Assembly (NCBI RefSeq): GCF_030269485.1
Contig: NZ_BSTL01000001.1
Location: 58,794 to 122,793 of the forward strand
Direction: 5' to 3'
Source of the DNA: Actinoplanes sp. NBRC 103695
GTDB lineage: Bacteria > Actinomycetota > Actinomycetes > Mycobacteriales > Micromonosporaceae
DNA length: 64,000 nt
Made by a program: the position numbers and the translations under genes. This document shows positions 24,751 to 33,632 of the stretch, in pieces. The notes under the pieces were generated by a model. The model was not told the DNA's origin. It made no database searches and saw only the letters and a program-made list of their open reading frames with translations. Positions within the stretch are counted from its first letter, which is position 1. The number at the start of each line of letters is the position of its first letter.

Positions 24751-25580
24751 GGCCGCTGATCCCGCACCGGCGGCGCCGTCACCCGGGCCGGGGTCGCGGT
24801 GCGCGTGGCGAGCCCGATCACGCCGAGGGTGACGCACGCCGCGGCCACCAGGGCGAGCACCGTACCCGCGACGCCGAACCGGAAGCCCTCGCCGAGCATC
24901 AGCATCCCGACCGTCGTGGCCACCACCGGGTTCGCGACGCTGACCATCGCCAGGGGCGCCGCGAGGCCCCCGCCCCGGTACGAGAGCTGGCTCAGCACGA
25001 GGCCCCCGCCCGCGAAGAGGGCTATCGGGGCCAGCGCCGGCACCGAGAGACCGGCCGCCTGAGTCTTGATCATCACCGAGGCGACGCCGAACGCCGTACC
25101 CGAAGCGGCCGCCAGGAGCAGGCTGCGGGCCGGCGGCGACGAACTCGACCGCGCGACGCTCGCGAGCACAGCCACTCCGGCAAGGGTGATCGTCGTCAGC
25201 CACCACCCCTCGGCGACCGTGAGGACGGCGGGCTCGTCCGGTACGGCGGTCAGCGCCAGGATCCCGGCGAGGCCGGCCACGGTCAGCCCGGCGTCCCGCC
25301 AGGCCTCCGGGGTCACCCTGCTCCGGGTACGGACGGCGGCGATCGGCAGCGCGAACAGCAGCGTGAGCGCACCGAGCGCCTGAACCACGCCGACCGTGCC
25401 GTACCCCAGCGCGATCACGTGAAGGCCGGCGCCCGCACCGGTGAGCACCAGTGTCAGCAGCCAGCGTGGCGCGCTGCGGCGACCGCCGGCGGCGAGCTGT
25501 TCCTGCACCACGGCGGCGGCCGCGTACCCGGCCGCGGACAGCACGGAGAGCAGGACCGCGTACTGGATGCTGTTCGTCAT
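24732..25580 (-). CDS. DMT-superfamily (EamA-type) transporter
   Basis: A 282-aa membrane protein with about ten hydrophobic helices in two repeats. It starts SIQYAVLLSVLSAAGYAAAA and contains the typical tenth-helix region GVAGTVLALVAAACVTLGVI. The VSVANPVVATTVGMLMLGE segment matches the conserved EamA motif. Such transporters export metabolites or amino acids; the substrate cannot be inferred here. It converges on, and slightly overlaps, the prenyl-synthetase-like gene. Confidence 0.85.
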   Translation of the reverse strand: MTNSIQYAVLLSVLSAAGYAAAAVVQEQLAAGGRRSAPRWLLTLVLTGAGAGLHVIALGYGTVGVVQALGALTLLFALPIAAVRTRSRVTPEAWRDAGLTVAGLAGILALTAVPDEPAVLTVAEGWWLTTITLAGVAVLASVARSSSSPPARSLLLAAASGTAFGVASVMIKTQAAGLSVPALAPIALFAGGGLVLSQLSYRGGGLAAPLAMVSVANPVVATTVGMLMLGEGFRFGVAGTVLALVAAACVTLGVIGLATRTATPARVTAPPVRDQRPQLVAA

Positions 25581-25670
25581 GCTCCTCAGCCTGCCGTGGA
25601 TCGCCCGCGAGGTCGTCCTACCAGCGCAGGCATCCGCGGATACCGCGTCAGTAGTAGGGGCTTCGCGGCC

Positions 25671-25757
25671 TCAGCGCGCCGGCGGCAGGTCGCCGGGGCG
25701 GATCAGACCACTCTGGTACGCGATGACGACGAGCTGCGCCCGGTCCCGTACGCCTAG
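25671..25757 (-). pseudogene. Remnant of a LuxR/NarL-type response regulator C-terminus
   Basis: About 28 codons reading KLGVRDRAQLVVIAYQSGL followed by IRPGD and a stop. This matches the last recognition helix and tail of NarL/LuxR response regulators (usually KLGVRDRAQLVV-AYE-GLV-PG). No receiver domain or first HTH helix is found upstream on this strand. Several short GATACCGCG/CGCGG motifs around 25630-25830 suggest rearrangement. Confidence 0.6.
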
Positions 25758-25878
25758 CTTGCGGCCCGCGTCGTGTCCGCGTGGTATCCGCGGCGGGCCG
25801 GATACCGCGGTCGCGGTAGCCGCGAATGACCATGGCCGGGGGACGCGCACGGCACCCGCCGCGGAGCACCGTGGCGCC

Positions 25879-26382
25879 ATGAGCGACTCGACCGAACGAC
25901 GCCGATCCCGCATGGATGCCGGTTCCTCGTGCCCGGTGCTGCCGAGAGGCGAGCGGGCGCTGGCCGGCGGGCGTGACACCGCCACCAACCGGTATGTCGT
26001 GGCGACCCGGAACGCGGTGTACCACCAGGGTTTCCGGTGGGAGTTCGAGCCGTGGCGCCGGCTGGGATGGGACCGGGTCGAACGCGCCGACTGGGACGCC
26101 GGCCGCGCCGAGCTGACCCTGGTCGGGCTCGAGGGGCCGCACCTGACGCTGCGGTGGCCGGGCAACCGCGGCCTGCTCGATCTGGCCCGGGAGCGGATCG
26201 CCGCGACCACCCTGCTGCGCGTGCCGGTGTGCCGGGCCGGGCAGACGGTCGGCTGGTTGTCCGCACGGCGGCCCGCCGGGTCCGGTGACGTCCGGTGGGT
26301 GTTGCGCGCCGCCGGTGTCGAGCTGACAGACGAGGAGCTGGCGCGGGCCATCAGGCAGGCACGCGTCCAGTCCGGCATCTGA
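25879..26382 (+). CDS. Conserved actinobacterial hypothetical protein
   Basis: A 167-aa protein. The core (VLPRGERALAGGRDTATNRY, AVYHQGFRWEF, WDRVERADWDAGRAELTLVG) has the alternating beta-strand look of small PH-like domains common in actinobacteria, which often start LP-GER-LA. The C-terminal part (SGDVRWVLRAAGVELTDEEL, RAIRQARVQSG) is charged and helical. No signal peptide or membrane segment. The ATG at 25879 (MSDSTERRR) is likely; a later ATG at 25912 (MDAGSS) is possible. I do not know its role. Confidence 0.65.
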   Translation: MSDSTERRRSRMDAGSSCPVLPRGERALAGGRDTATNRYVVATRNAVYHQGFRWEFEPWRRLGWDRVERADWDAGRAELTLVGLEGPHLTLRWPGNRGLLDLARERIAATTLLRVPVCRAGQTVGWLSARRPAGSGDVRWVLRAAGVELTDEELARAIRQARVQSGI

Positions 26383-26510
26383 ATGAAGCGCCGGTACACC
26401 ACGGCGCTGGCAGCCGTACATGACCACCGTGGGGGCCTGCTCATCCCGCGCCCGTGCGGGCTCGCCACCGCGGAGAGCGCCCGGATCGCCGAGCCCGCCC
26501 GATGACCCCG

Positions 26511-27239
26511 TCAGATCCGGGTCGTGGCCGAGCGCAGGGCCGCGAGGAGCCGGGCCGCCTCGGCCTCGTCGGTGGTGTCCCGGGTGGCGGTCCCGTCGGC
26601 CGCGCTGCCCAGGAACAGCCCGGTGGCGTCGGCCACCGCGCCCTTCGCGGACGCGTGGATCGCCTGGACCCCGGTCGCCACCAGCGAATCCACCAGGTCG
26701 GGCCGCACCCCGCCGCCGGCCATGATCTCGATCCGTCCCGCGGCGGCGTCGACCAGCGCCGTCAGGCCGGACAGCCCGTCGGCGACGGTGGACGGGCAGC
26801 CCGAGGTCAGGATCCGCCCGACGCCGAGCGACACCAGCTCGTCGAGGGCCGCGGCGGGGTCGGGGAGCGCGTCGAACGCCCGGTGGAACGTCACCGCCGC
26901 CGCACCGGCCGCGTCGACCACCCGTGCGACCAGGTCACGGTCGATCCGGCCGGCGCGCAGGCCACCCACCACGACCCCGGCCGCCCCGGCGGCCACGGCA
27001 TGGCGCACGTCGTGGACCGTCAGGGCGACCTCGTCCGCGTCGTACTCGAAGCCGCCGGCCCTCGGCCGGACCAGCACGTGGACCTCAGGCCCGGCGGCGG
27101 CGGCCGCGATCAGCCCCAGCGACGGCGTGACGCCGCCCAGGGGGAGTGCCGAGCAGAGCTCGATCCGGTCCGCCCCGAGCCGGGCGGCCACCGCGAGGCC
27201 GTGCGTGTCCTGCACGGCGAGCTCGAACGTCACCATCAC
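26511..27239 (-). CDS. cutC: CutC-family protein (PF03932 domain)
   Basis: A 242-aa TIM-barrel protein with the CutC landmarks: ELAVQDTHGLAVAARLGADR, IELCSALPLGGVTPSLGLI, VHVLVRPRAGGFEYD, VTFHRAFD, ILTSGCPSTV and IMAGGGVRPD. The family was linked to copper tolerance in E. coli, though that role is doubtful and its reaction is unsettled. The start ATG is at 27239. Its first bases overlap the end of the Lrp regulator gene by 4 bp, so both are on one transcript. Confidence 0.92.
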   Translation of the reverse strand: MMVTFELAVQDTHGLAVAARLGADRIELCSALPLGGVTPSLGLIAAAAAGPEVHVLVRPRAGGFEYDADEVALTVHDVRHAVAAGAAGVVVGGLRAGRIDRDLVARVVDAAGAAAVTFHRAFDALPDPAAALDELVSLGVGRILTSGCPSTVADGLSGLTALVDAAAGRIEIMAGGGVRPDLVDSLVATGVQAIHASAKGAVADATGLFLGSAADGTATRDTTDEAEAARLLAALRSATTRI

Positions 27240-27694
27240 AGCGGCGCGATCACGGGGTTGCGGGCGTGCTGGTAGATCACCGAGCTGCGGAATCCGACTA
27301 TCTCCCTGCGCTTGCTGAACCTGTCCATCAGGAAGCCGTGCAGGCTGTCCACCGACGGGACGGCGACGTGCACCAGGAAGTCGTCGCCGCCGGCCACCAC
27401 GAACACCTCGAGCACCTCGGGCAGGCCGGTCACGTACGCCTTGAAGCCGTCGATCACGTCCCGGCTCAGCGGCCGGACCTGCACGTTCAGCAGGGCCTGC
27501 ACGTGCCGGTTGAGGGCGGCCAGGTCGATCTCCGCGTGGTAGCCGCCGATCACGCCGCGCTCGCGCAGCAGCCGGACCCGCTCCAGGCAGGTGGACGGTG
27601 CGATGCCGACCGTGCGGGCGAGGTCCCGGTTCGTCTGCCGCGCATCTGCCTGCAGCTCACGGACGATGGCCGCATCAAGTTCGTCCACGGCCAC
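27236..27694 (-). CDS. Lrp/AsnC-family transcriptional regulator
   Basis: A 152-aa protein. The N-terminal winged HTH reads VDELDAAIVRELQADARQT, NRDLARTVGIAPSTCLERVR, LLRERGVIGGYHAEID. The C-terminal ligand-binding RAM domain contains VLEVFVVAGGDDFLVHVAVP. The start is GTG 27694 (VAVDELD) or GTG 27688. It is divergent from an amino-acid dehydrogenase gene with a shared 72-bp promoter region containing a palindrome. It most likely senses a branched-chain amino acid and controls that gene, as with the Bkd/Vdh regulators of streptomycetes. It is followed by cutC. Confidence 0.9.
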   Translation of the reverse strand: MAVDELDAAIVRELQADARQTNRDLARTVGIAPSTCLERVRLLRERGVIGGYHAEIDLAALNRHVQALLNVQVRPLSRDVIDGFKAYVTGLPEVLEVFVVAGGDDFLVHVAVPSVDSLHGFLMDRFSKRREIVGFRSSVIYQHARNPVIAPL

Positions 27695-27710
27695 AATTCT
27701 GGCATGACAG

Positions 27711-27725
27711 CCGAATTTCGTTCGG
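27711..27725. promoter_or_regulatory. Likely Lrp-type operator between regulator and dehydrogenase
   Basis: CCGAA-TTTCG-TTCGG is a 15-bp inverted repeat with perfect 5-bp arms and an A/T-leaning centre, the usual size for Lrp/AsnC sites. It lies 17 bp from the regulator start and 41 bp before the dehydrogenase start. Confidence 0.55.
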
Positions 27726-27766
27726 TGATCTGCCGCACAGGCCCGGTGAATGCTTAACGTCGCGGC

Positions 27767-28735
27767 ATGAACCACGAACGAATTGTCATCGAGCGAGGCC
27801 GCCGCTCCGGATTCCCGATCATCGTCGCCGTGCACTCGACGTCCCGGGGCCAGGCCATCGGCGGATGCCGGATGAAGGGCTACGCCGGCTGGCGGGACGG
27901 GCTGGCCGACGCGCTGCGGCTGTCGACGGCGATGACCGCCAAGAGTGCCCTGGCCGGCCTTCCGCACGGCGGCGGCAAGACGGTCGTCGCGCTGCCGGCC
28001 GGCCGGATCCTCGACGCGGGGGAGAGGCGGGACGCGCTGCTCGACACCGGGGACGTCATCGCCGGCCTGAACGGCGCGTACGCCACCGGCCCGGACGTCG
28101 GCACCGGGCCGGCCGACATGGACGTGATCGCGGAACGCACGCCGCACGTCTTCTGCCGGACGGACAAGAGTGGCGACCCGTCCGAGGGCACCGCCGCGGG
28201 TGTCGTCGCCGCCCTGCGCGCGGTGTGCGCGCACCGGTTCGGGTCGGCCGACCTCGCGGGGCGCAGCTTCGCGGTGCTCGGCCTCGGCCACGTCGGCGCC
28301 CACCTGGTCCGCATGCTCGCCGAGCTGCATGCCAAGCTCCTGGTCAGCGACATCAACCCGGCTCTGCGTACGGTCGCCGAAGCGCACGGCGCCACCTGGA
28401 CCAGCCCGGACGAGTGCCTGACCGCCGAGGTCGACGTGCTCGTCCCGGCCGCGCTCGGCGGGCTGCTCACCCCGGCCACCGTCCCCGTCCTGCGCTGCGC
28501 TGCGATCGCCGGACCGGCCAACAACCAGCTCGACGGCCCGTCGACCGCCGGCCTGCTGCGGGACCGCGGGATCCTCTTCGCACCGGACATCGTGGTCAGT
28601 GCCGGCGGCATCATCCACGCGATCGAGATCGAGCTGCACGGCGCCACCCCGGCGCAGGCGACGCGGCGGATCGACAGCATCGAGGACACGCTCGGGAAGG
28701 TCCTGAACGGGCACTTGGCCGTTTCGTTGCAGTAG
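27767..28735 (+). CDS. Glu/Leu/Phe/Val dehydrogenase (branched-chain amino-acid dehydrogenase type)
   Basis: A 322-aa NAD-dependent amino-acid dehydrogenase catalysing reversible oxidative deamination to a 2-oxo acid. The glycine-rich substrate loop is GLPHGGGKTVV (Lys in GGGK), an earlier lysine sits in MTAKSALAG, and the Rossmann motif is VLGLGHVGAHLVRML. ALGGLLTP, GPANNQL and VVSAGGIIHAIEIE match valine/leucine dehydrogenases. Length is a little below the usual 350-365 aa because the N-terminus is short. The Lrp gene is divergent. Substrate is probably Leu, Val or Phe. Confidence 0.87.
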   Translation: MNHERIVIERGRRSGFPIIVAVHSTSRGQAIGGCRMKGYAGWRDGLADALRLSTAMTAKSALAGLPHGGGKTVVALPAGRILDAGERRDALLDTGDVIAGLNGAYATGPDVGTGPADMDVIAERTPHVFCRTDKSGDPSEGTAAGVVAALRAVCAHRFGSADLAGRSFAVLGLGHVGAHLVRMLAELHAKLLVSDINPALRTVAEAHGATWTSPDECLTAEVDVLVPAALGGLLTPATVPVLRCAAIAGPANNQLDGPSTAGLLRDRGILFAPDIVVSAGGIIHAIEIELHGATPAQATRRIDSIEDTLGKVLNGHLAVSLQ

Positions 28736-28861
28736 TTCCGCCACTTTCCCGCATGTGCACGAACTCCGTCGTCTACAGGGGAGTGTTGACCTCCTGTGGG
28801 AGAGTTACCGGCATCTATGTGCCAGGTGAAGGGGACCCGGCCGACGGGGAGGCACAGAGGT

Positions 28862-31800
28862 ATGCGCCTGAGAAGACTTTCCGCCGCACTGGTAGCCGTG
28901 GGGACGTTCGCTGCGCTCAGCGCGGTCGCTCCCACGGCGGCCCAGGCGGCAGCGCGGAAGGTCGCGGACGGGACGGCGACCAGCGTCACGCTGATCACCG
29001 GCGACCGCGTCACCTTCAGCGACAGGGGCGGGGTCAGCGTGCAGCGCGCGCCCGGCCGCGAGAAGATCAGATTCGTCGGCCGCGTCTCCGAGGGTCACCG
29101 GTACGTGATCCCGACCGATGCGCTGCCCCTGCTCGAGGCCAAGAAGATCGACCAGCGGCTGTTCGACCTGACCGCGCTCGAGGACTTCGGCTACACCGGC
29201 GACGCCGTCCTTCCGCTGCTGCTCGCGTACCCGAAGAACAGCAAGAGAAAGCCGGCCACCGCGACCACCGCCCGCGTCACCCGTGACCTCACCGAGGTGG
29301 GCGCGCTGGCCGTGGACGTGCCGCTGGCGGACCGTGGCGACTCGTGGGTCTCGATGCGCCAGGACAAGAACGTCGAGCGGATCTACCTGGACGGCAAGCG
29401 CAAGATCAACCTCGACGTCAGCGTGCCCCAGATCGGCGCGCCGGCCGCCTGGGCCGAGGGCCTGGACGGCACCGGCGTCACCGTCGCCATCCTGGACACC
29501 GGCATCGACGCCACCCACCCGGACTTCGCCGGGAAGATCGTGGCGCAGGAGAACTTCACCAGCCTGCCGACCGCGGACGACAACGTCGGCCACGGCACCC
29601 ACGTCGCCTCGATCATCGCCGGCAGCGGCGCCAAGTCGGGCGGCAAGTACAAGGGTGTCGCCCCGGGCGCGAAGCTCGCCATCGGCAAGGTGTGCGAGGT
29701 CGAGTGGTGCGAGGAGTCGGCGATCCTGGCCGGCATGGAGTGGGGAGCGCAGGCCGCACCGATCGTCAACATGAGCCTCGGTGGCGGCGACGCCCCGGGC
29801 ATCGACCCGCTGGAGCAGGCCGTCGAGGACCTGACCGCGGCGCACGGCTCGCTGTTCGTGATCGCGGCCGGTAACGACGGCTACTTCGGCGACCACACGG
29901 TCGGCTCCCCGGGCAGCGCGGACTCGGCGCTCACCGTCGGCGCCGTCGACCGCGAGGACAAGATCGCGGACTTCTCCAGCCGCGGCCCGCGGGTCGGCGA
30001 CGACGCGATCAAGCCGGACATCACCGCGCCCGGCGTGGAGATCGTGGCCGCCCAGGCCGCGAACGGCTTCATCGGCACCCCGGCCGCCGACGGCTACGTC
30101 GCCCTCAGCGGCACCTCGATGGCCACCCCGCACGTGGCGGGCGCGGCCGCGATCGTCACCCAGCAGCACCCCGGCTGGTCCCCGAAGCAGCGCAAGACCC
30201 TGCTGATGGGTGCGGCCAAGCCGACCGAGGGCGCGAGTGTCTTCGAGCAGGGCGCCGGTCGGGTCGACGTGGCCCGGGTCGTGCACCAGGCGGTGTCGGT
30301 GGACGAGGGCAGCGTCAGCTTCGGCCTCCAGCAGTGGCCGCACGACGACGACGCCCCGATCACCAAGACCATCACGTACCGCAACGGCGGCACGGCGCCG
30401 GTCACCCTGGCGCTCACCCTCCAGGGCGACACCGGGACCTTCGAGCTCGGCGCGACCAGCGTGACCGTGCCGGCCGGCGGGACCGCCGCGACCACCGTCA
30501 CCGCGGACACCCGGGGCGACGGATCGGACGGCTTCCTCACCGGACGCGTGGTCGCCACCGGCGGCGACGTCAAGGTGGAGACGCCGGTCGCGGTCAACCG
30601 CGAGGTGGAGAGCTACGACGTCACGTTCTCGCACATCGGCCGGGACGGCGAGGGCGCGACCGACTACCTGACGGTGCTCACCTCGCTCGCCGACGGCAGG
30701 GCGTACGACATGTTCGGCGGCGACGCCGACGCCAAGATCCGCCTGCCCAAGGGTGAGTACGGCCTGTTCAGCTGGATCTGGGGCCCGGAGGACCTGAGCT
30801 TCCTGGTCCAGCCGAAGCTCGTGGTCGACGGCCCGGACACGATCAAGCTGGACGCCCGGCGCGGCAAGCCGGTGGTCGTCACGCCGCCGCGCAGGGACGC
30901 GTCCCAGGCGCTGGTCGGCGTCAACGCGGACTGGTCCGGCGAGAACTTCAGCTCCGGCGCGTCGGCGCTGTCCGGTACGCCCGGTGACACGTTCACCGCG
31001 CAGATCGGCGGCAGTGGCAAGGTGGACCAGTTCACCGCGTCGATCAACTCGGTCTTCGCCAAGGCGGACGCCGAGGGCGGCTTCCTGAACAGCCCGTACA
31101 CGTACGAGGCCTCGTGGCTGCGCAAGGGCTCGTTCTACAACGGGTACGTCAAGACCATCGATCCGAGCACGCTGGCGCAGGTCAAGACCAACTACAACCA
31201 GGAGGCAGCCGGCGAGGGCGTGATCGGCGTCAAGATCAACTGGCCGAACCTGGGCGACATCGGCGGCTGGGCCGCGGGCCTGCCGTTCCGCACGCCGTTC
31301 CAGCGCACCGAGTGGCTGAACACGGACGGCCCGACGAGCTGGTCGGCCGACTTCGAGCAGGACTACCAGCCGGACCCGGGTGAGTTCCCCGAGTTCCTCA
31401 GCGGCTCGTCCGCGCCGGACGCCAAGCTCAAGGCCGGTCAGGTCTACAAGCAGGACTGGAACCGTGCGGTGTTCGCGCCGTCGGTGAACGGTGACGTGGA
31501 CACCGCGGTCCGGTACGGCGACGTCATCGTCGCCGGGGTGCCGCTGTTCAGCGAGGGTTCCGGTCACCTGGGCTGGTCGCAGTACGACGAGGCCCGGACC
31601 GCGCTCTACTCGGGCAACACGCTGATCGGCGAGAACGCCGGCGACTACGGCGAATTCGAGGTCCCGGCCGGCGCGGCGCCGTACCGCCTGGAGATGTCCG
31701 CCTCGCGCGGCACTCCGCACCGCCTGTCCACCGCGGTCAGCGCCTCGTGGACCTTCACCTCGGACACCGGCGAGGAGTACCGCCTGCCGCTGTCCACGGT

Positions 31801-32098
31801 CAGGTTCAGCCCCAAGCTGGACGAGACCAACTCGGCACCGGCGGGCGCGTTCAACGTGCCGGCGACGGTGGAGCGGCCCAAGGGTTCGACGGCCAAGCCG
31901 AACCGCCAGTTCACGGCCGAGTTCTCCACCGACGATGGCCGCAGCTGGCAGCCGGCCCGGGTGACCGGCGCCGGCGACGACCGCGTCATCAAGGTCACCA
32001 ACCCGGCCTCCGGCGCCGTGTCCTTGCGCGTCCACACCATCGACGGCGCGGGCAACACCGCGTCGATCACGGTGGTCAAGGCGTACGTGGTGGGTTAG
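28862..32098 (+). CDS. Secreted subtilisin-like S8 serine protease
   Basis: A 1,078-aa secreted protease. The signal peptide is MRLRRLSAALVAVGTFAALS, cleaved near AAQAA. A pro-region of about 165 residues precedes the catalytic domain: Asp212 in AILDTGID, His244 in GHGTHVASI, the oxyanion-region Asn in VIAAGNDG, and Ser419 in LSGTSMATPHVAG. About 600 residues of beta-rich sequence follow, as in large actinomycete S8 proteases. The ATG at 28862 is chosen over an upstream ATG because a GAGG-type site precedes it and the signal peptide begins there. It has its own terminator. Confidence 0.94.
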   Translation: MRLRRLSAALVAVGTFAALSAVAPTAAQAAARKVADGTATSVTLITGDRVTFSDRGGVSVQRAPGREKIRFVGRVSEGHRYVIPTDALPLLEAKKIDQRLFDLTALEDFGYTGDAVLPLLLAYPKNSKRKPATATTARVTRDLTEVGALAVDVPLADRGDSWVSMRQDKNVERIYLDGKRKINLDVSVPQIGAPAAWAEGLDGTGVTVAILDTGIDATHPDFAGKIVAQENFTSLPTADDNVGHGTHVASIIAGSGAKSGGKYKGVAPGAKLAIGKVCEVEWCEESAILAGMEWGAQAAPIVNMSLGGGDAPGIDPLEQAVEDLTAAHGSLFVIAAGNDGYFGDHTVGSPGSADSALTVGAVDREDKIADFSSRGPRVGDDAIKPDITAPGVEIVAAQAANGFIGTPAADGYVALSGTSMATPHVAGAAAIVTQQHPGWSPKQRKTLLMGAAKPTEGASVFEQGAGRVDVARVVHQAVSVDEGSVSFGLQQWPHDDDAPITKTITYRNGGTAPVTLALTLQGDTGTFELGATSVTVPAGGTAATTVTADTRGDGSDGFLTGRVVATGGDVKVETPVAVNREVESYDVTFSHIGRDGEGATDYLTVLTSLADGRAYDMFGGDADAKIRLPKGEYGLFSWIWGPEDLSFLVQPKLVVDGPDTIKLDARRGKPVVVTPPRRDASQALVGVNADWSGENFSSGASALSGTPGDTFTAQIGGSGKVDQFTASINSVFAKADAEGGFLNSPYTYEASWLRKGSFYNGYVKTIDPSTLAQVKTNYNQEAAGEGVIGVKINWPNLGDIGGWAAGLPFRTPFQRTEWLNTDGPTSWSADFEQDYQPDPGEFPEFLSGSSAPDAKLKAGQVYKQDWNRAVFAPSVNGDVDTAVRYGDVIVAGVPLFSEGSGHLGWSQYDEARTALYSGNTLIGENAGDYGEFEVPAGAAPYRLEMSASRGTPHRLSTAVSASWTFTSDTGEEYRLPLSTVRFSPKLDETNSAPAGAFNVPATVERPKGSTAKPNRQFTAEFSTDDGRSWQPARVTGAGDDRVIKVTNPASGAVSLRVHTIDGAGNTASITVVKAYVVG

Positions 32099-32113
32099 TT
32101 CTCTCGGTACGCC

Positions 32114-32144
32114 GGGCGGGGTCTCCTTCGTGGGGGCCCCGCCC
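32114..32144 (+). terminator. Hairpin terminator after the S8 protease
   Basis: Arms GGGCGGGG (32114-32121) and CCCCGCCC (32137-32144), with an inner CTCC-TTCG-TGGGGG region forming a TTCG-type tetraloop. It lies 15 bp past the protease stop and also close to the 3' end of the convergent toxin operon. Confidence 0.75.
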
Positions 32145-32152
32145 TTCCGTCG

Positions 32153-32422
32153 TCAATCGGCGGGTGAGACGACCCAGACCCGGCCGACGGCCACGACCTC
32201 GGCGTCGGCCCGGTCGACCACCAGGATGGTCTCGCCGGTGCGCTGTGTCCGGGGCGTGGGGTGATCGACGCCCAGTACTCGGACCGGTCGCCCGGTGGCC
32301 TCGTCCCGCAGGTGCGGCAGCCCGGCGAGCTCGCCTCCGACGACCATTCCGACCGCGACAAGCCCGCCCCGGGCGGCGATGTCGAACACCTCATTGACCC
32401 GAAACTGCTTAGCTGCTGTCAT
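32153..32422 (-). CDS. Small protein downstream of toxin, probable immunity protein
   Basis: An 89-aa cytoplasmic protein (MTAAKQFRVNEVFDIAARGG...). The pattern F-V--VFDI--RG-LV--G-V--G (FRVNEVFDIAARGGLVAVGM) and RPVRVLGVDHPTPR resemble the EF-Tu domain-2-like beta-barrel. That likeness is by eye only. It starts 14 bp inside the 3' end of the zincin-toxin gene, in the classic immunity position, and is the last gene of the operon. Its role in neutralising the toxin is inferred from position and size. Confidence 0.6.
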   Translation of the reverse strand: MTAAKQFRVNEVFDIAARGGLVAVGMVVGGELAGLPHLRDEATGRPVRVLGVDHPTPRTQRTGETILVVDRADAEVVAVGRVWVVSPAD

Positions 32423-33632
32423 CACGACCGTTTCTATACCGTTCGAGGGCAGGCACCTCACTGTCGTAGGCCCGATCCTCGAGTTCCTTCAGCGGCCGAT
32501 GCAGGTGTTCACCCGCACGTTGTTGCTGCACATGGGTGTGTTCGTGAGCGATCGTAGCGGCCAGCGTCTCGTCATCGGCGAAGCTTGCCGGGCCGAGGCG
32601 GATCTGTGCTCCGCTCATCTCGGACGGCGTGTACGCGCCGGCGTCCATGTGATCGAGGTACCGGATCTCCTCGGGATCACTGATGATCACGACGTCGACA
32701 TCATTGAGATCGACATCCATCCGACCGGCGATGTCACGGACGTTGTCCAGCGTCATCGGAGTGCCCGGGCCGTTGTCCAGGACATCTTGGTTGCTGCGCA
32801 CCGGACTCTTGCTGAAGAAGACCGGAGCAGCCGGCGTTTCGGGCGCGCCGGACATCGGGTGGGACCGGCTCATCCGGCGGAGGGCCTGCTTGATGGCGTC
32901 GAGCGCACCGGTGAGCTCGTCGAGCTTGCCATTGAGCCGACGGAGACTGTTCAGGAGGCCGCGGATGAAGTGCTGGATCTTGTCGACCCACTTGGCCACG
33001 AGGGTGGCTACCTGTCCGATCACCACCGGCGTCGCTATACCCAGCGTGAGGCCGGCCTCAGCCAGCCACTGGGGCAACCGGGCAGCAAGCGTTGCGACGA
33101 ACTGGGCGATCAGGTCACGGACGATGCCGCGGACGAGTCCGACGAGGAGGCCGGCGCCCTCGACCGCGTGTGAGATCGCTCCGGCCGCCGTGGCGATGCC
33201 GCCGATGGCGTCCGCCTGCGCGCCGGCATGATTCCGGTAAGCCTCGCCGGAGTCGCCCAGCCACGCCGCGGTCTGGCTGCGAACCGATGAAAGGTACTGT
33301 TGCTGGCTCTCGGTGACAGCCGCGGAGACATTTCGCCATGTCGCCGAATGGGCGGCGACTTCATCCGGATTGCCCGCGAGCCAGTCGAGGGCGTCCTTCA
33401 GGGGCTTGACGTGTTCCATCAGCCAGCCGACGCCCCACGCCACCAGTGAGCCCAACGGGTCGATCACCAGGCCCAAAACGTCCAGCGCGCCGCCGACGCC
33501 GCCGAGCGAGGTGTCCACCCAGCTGTTGTCATTGATGCCACTGCTGATCTGTGCGGCGTCCTCCACCAGGCCCAAGCCGGTGTACCAGGTCGTCGAACTG
33601 TGCGCATCGGCGACCAGTGGATTGTCGGTCAC
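32409..33632 (-). CDS. Type VII secretion polymorphic toxin with C-terminal zincin (HExxH) domain
   Basis: A 407-aa protein. Residues about 1-160 are helical with the WXG100-like segment NPDEVAAHSATWRNVSAAVT and later WLGDSGEAYRNH. Residues about 160-235 are hydrophobic helices (ISHAVEGAGLLVGLVRGIV, LTLGIATPVVIGQVATLV). The C-terminal 130 residues are a separate domain after a Pro-rich hinge: TPMTLDNVRDIAGRMDVDLN, IISDPEEIRYLD, then AATIAHEHTHVQQ, giving HExxH (His363, Glu364, His367), with a possible third ligand in ELEDRAYDSE. The domain is likely to be a metallopeptidase effector. Overlaps with the genes on both sides indicate tight coupling with an EspC-like chaperone partner and a probable immunity gene. 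Confidence 0.75.
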   Translation of the reverse strand: MTDNPLVADAHSSTTWYTGLGLVEDAAQISSGINDNSWVDTSLGGVGGALDVLGLVIDPLGSLVAWGVGWLMEHVKPLKDALDWLAGNPDEVAAHSATWRNVSAAVTESQQQYLSSVRSQTAAWLGDSGEAYRNHAGAQADAIGGIATAAGAISHAVEGAGLLVGLVRGIVRDLIAQFVATLAARLPQWLAEAGLTLGIATPVVIGQVATLVAKWVDKIQHFIRGLLNSLRRLNGKLDELTGALDAIKQALRRMSRSHPMSGAPETPAAPVFFSKSPVRSNQDVLDNGPGTPMTLDNVRDIAGRMDVDLNDVDVVIISDPEEIRYLDHMDAGAYTPSEMSGAQIRLGPASFADDETLAATIAHEHTHVQQQRAGEHLHRPLKELEDRAYDSEVPALERYRNGRDDSS

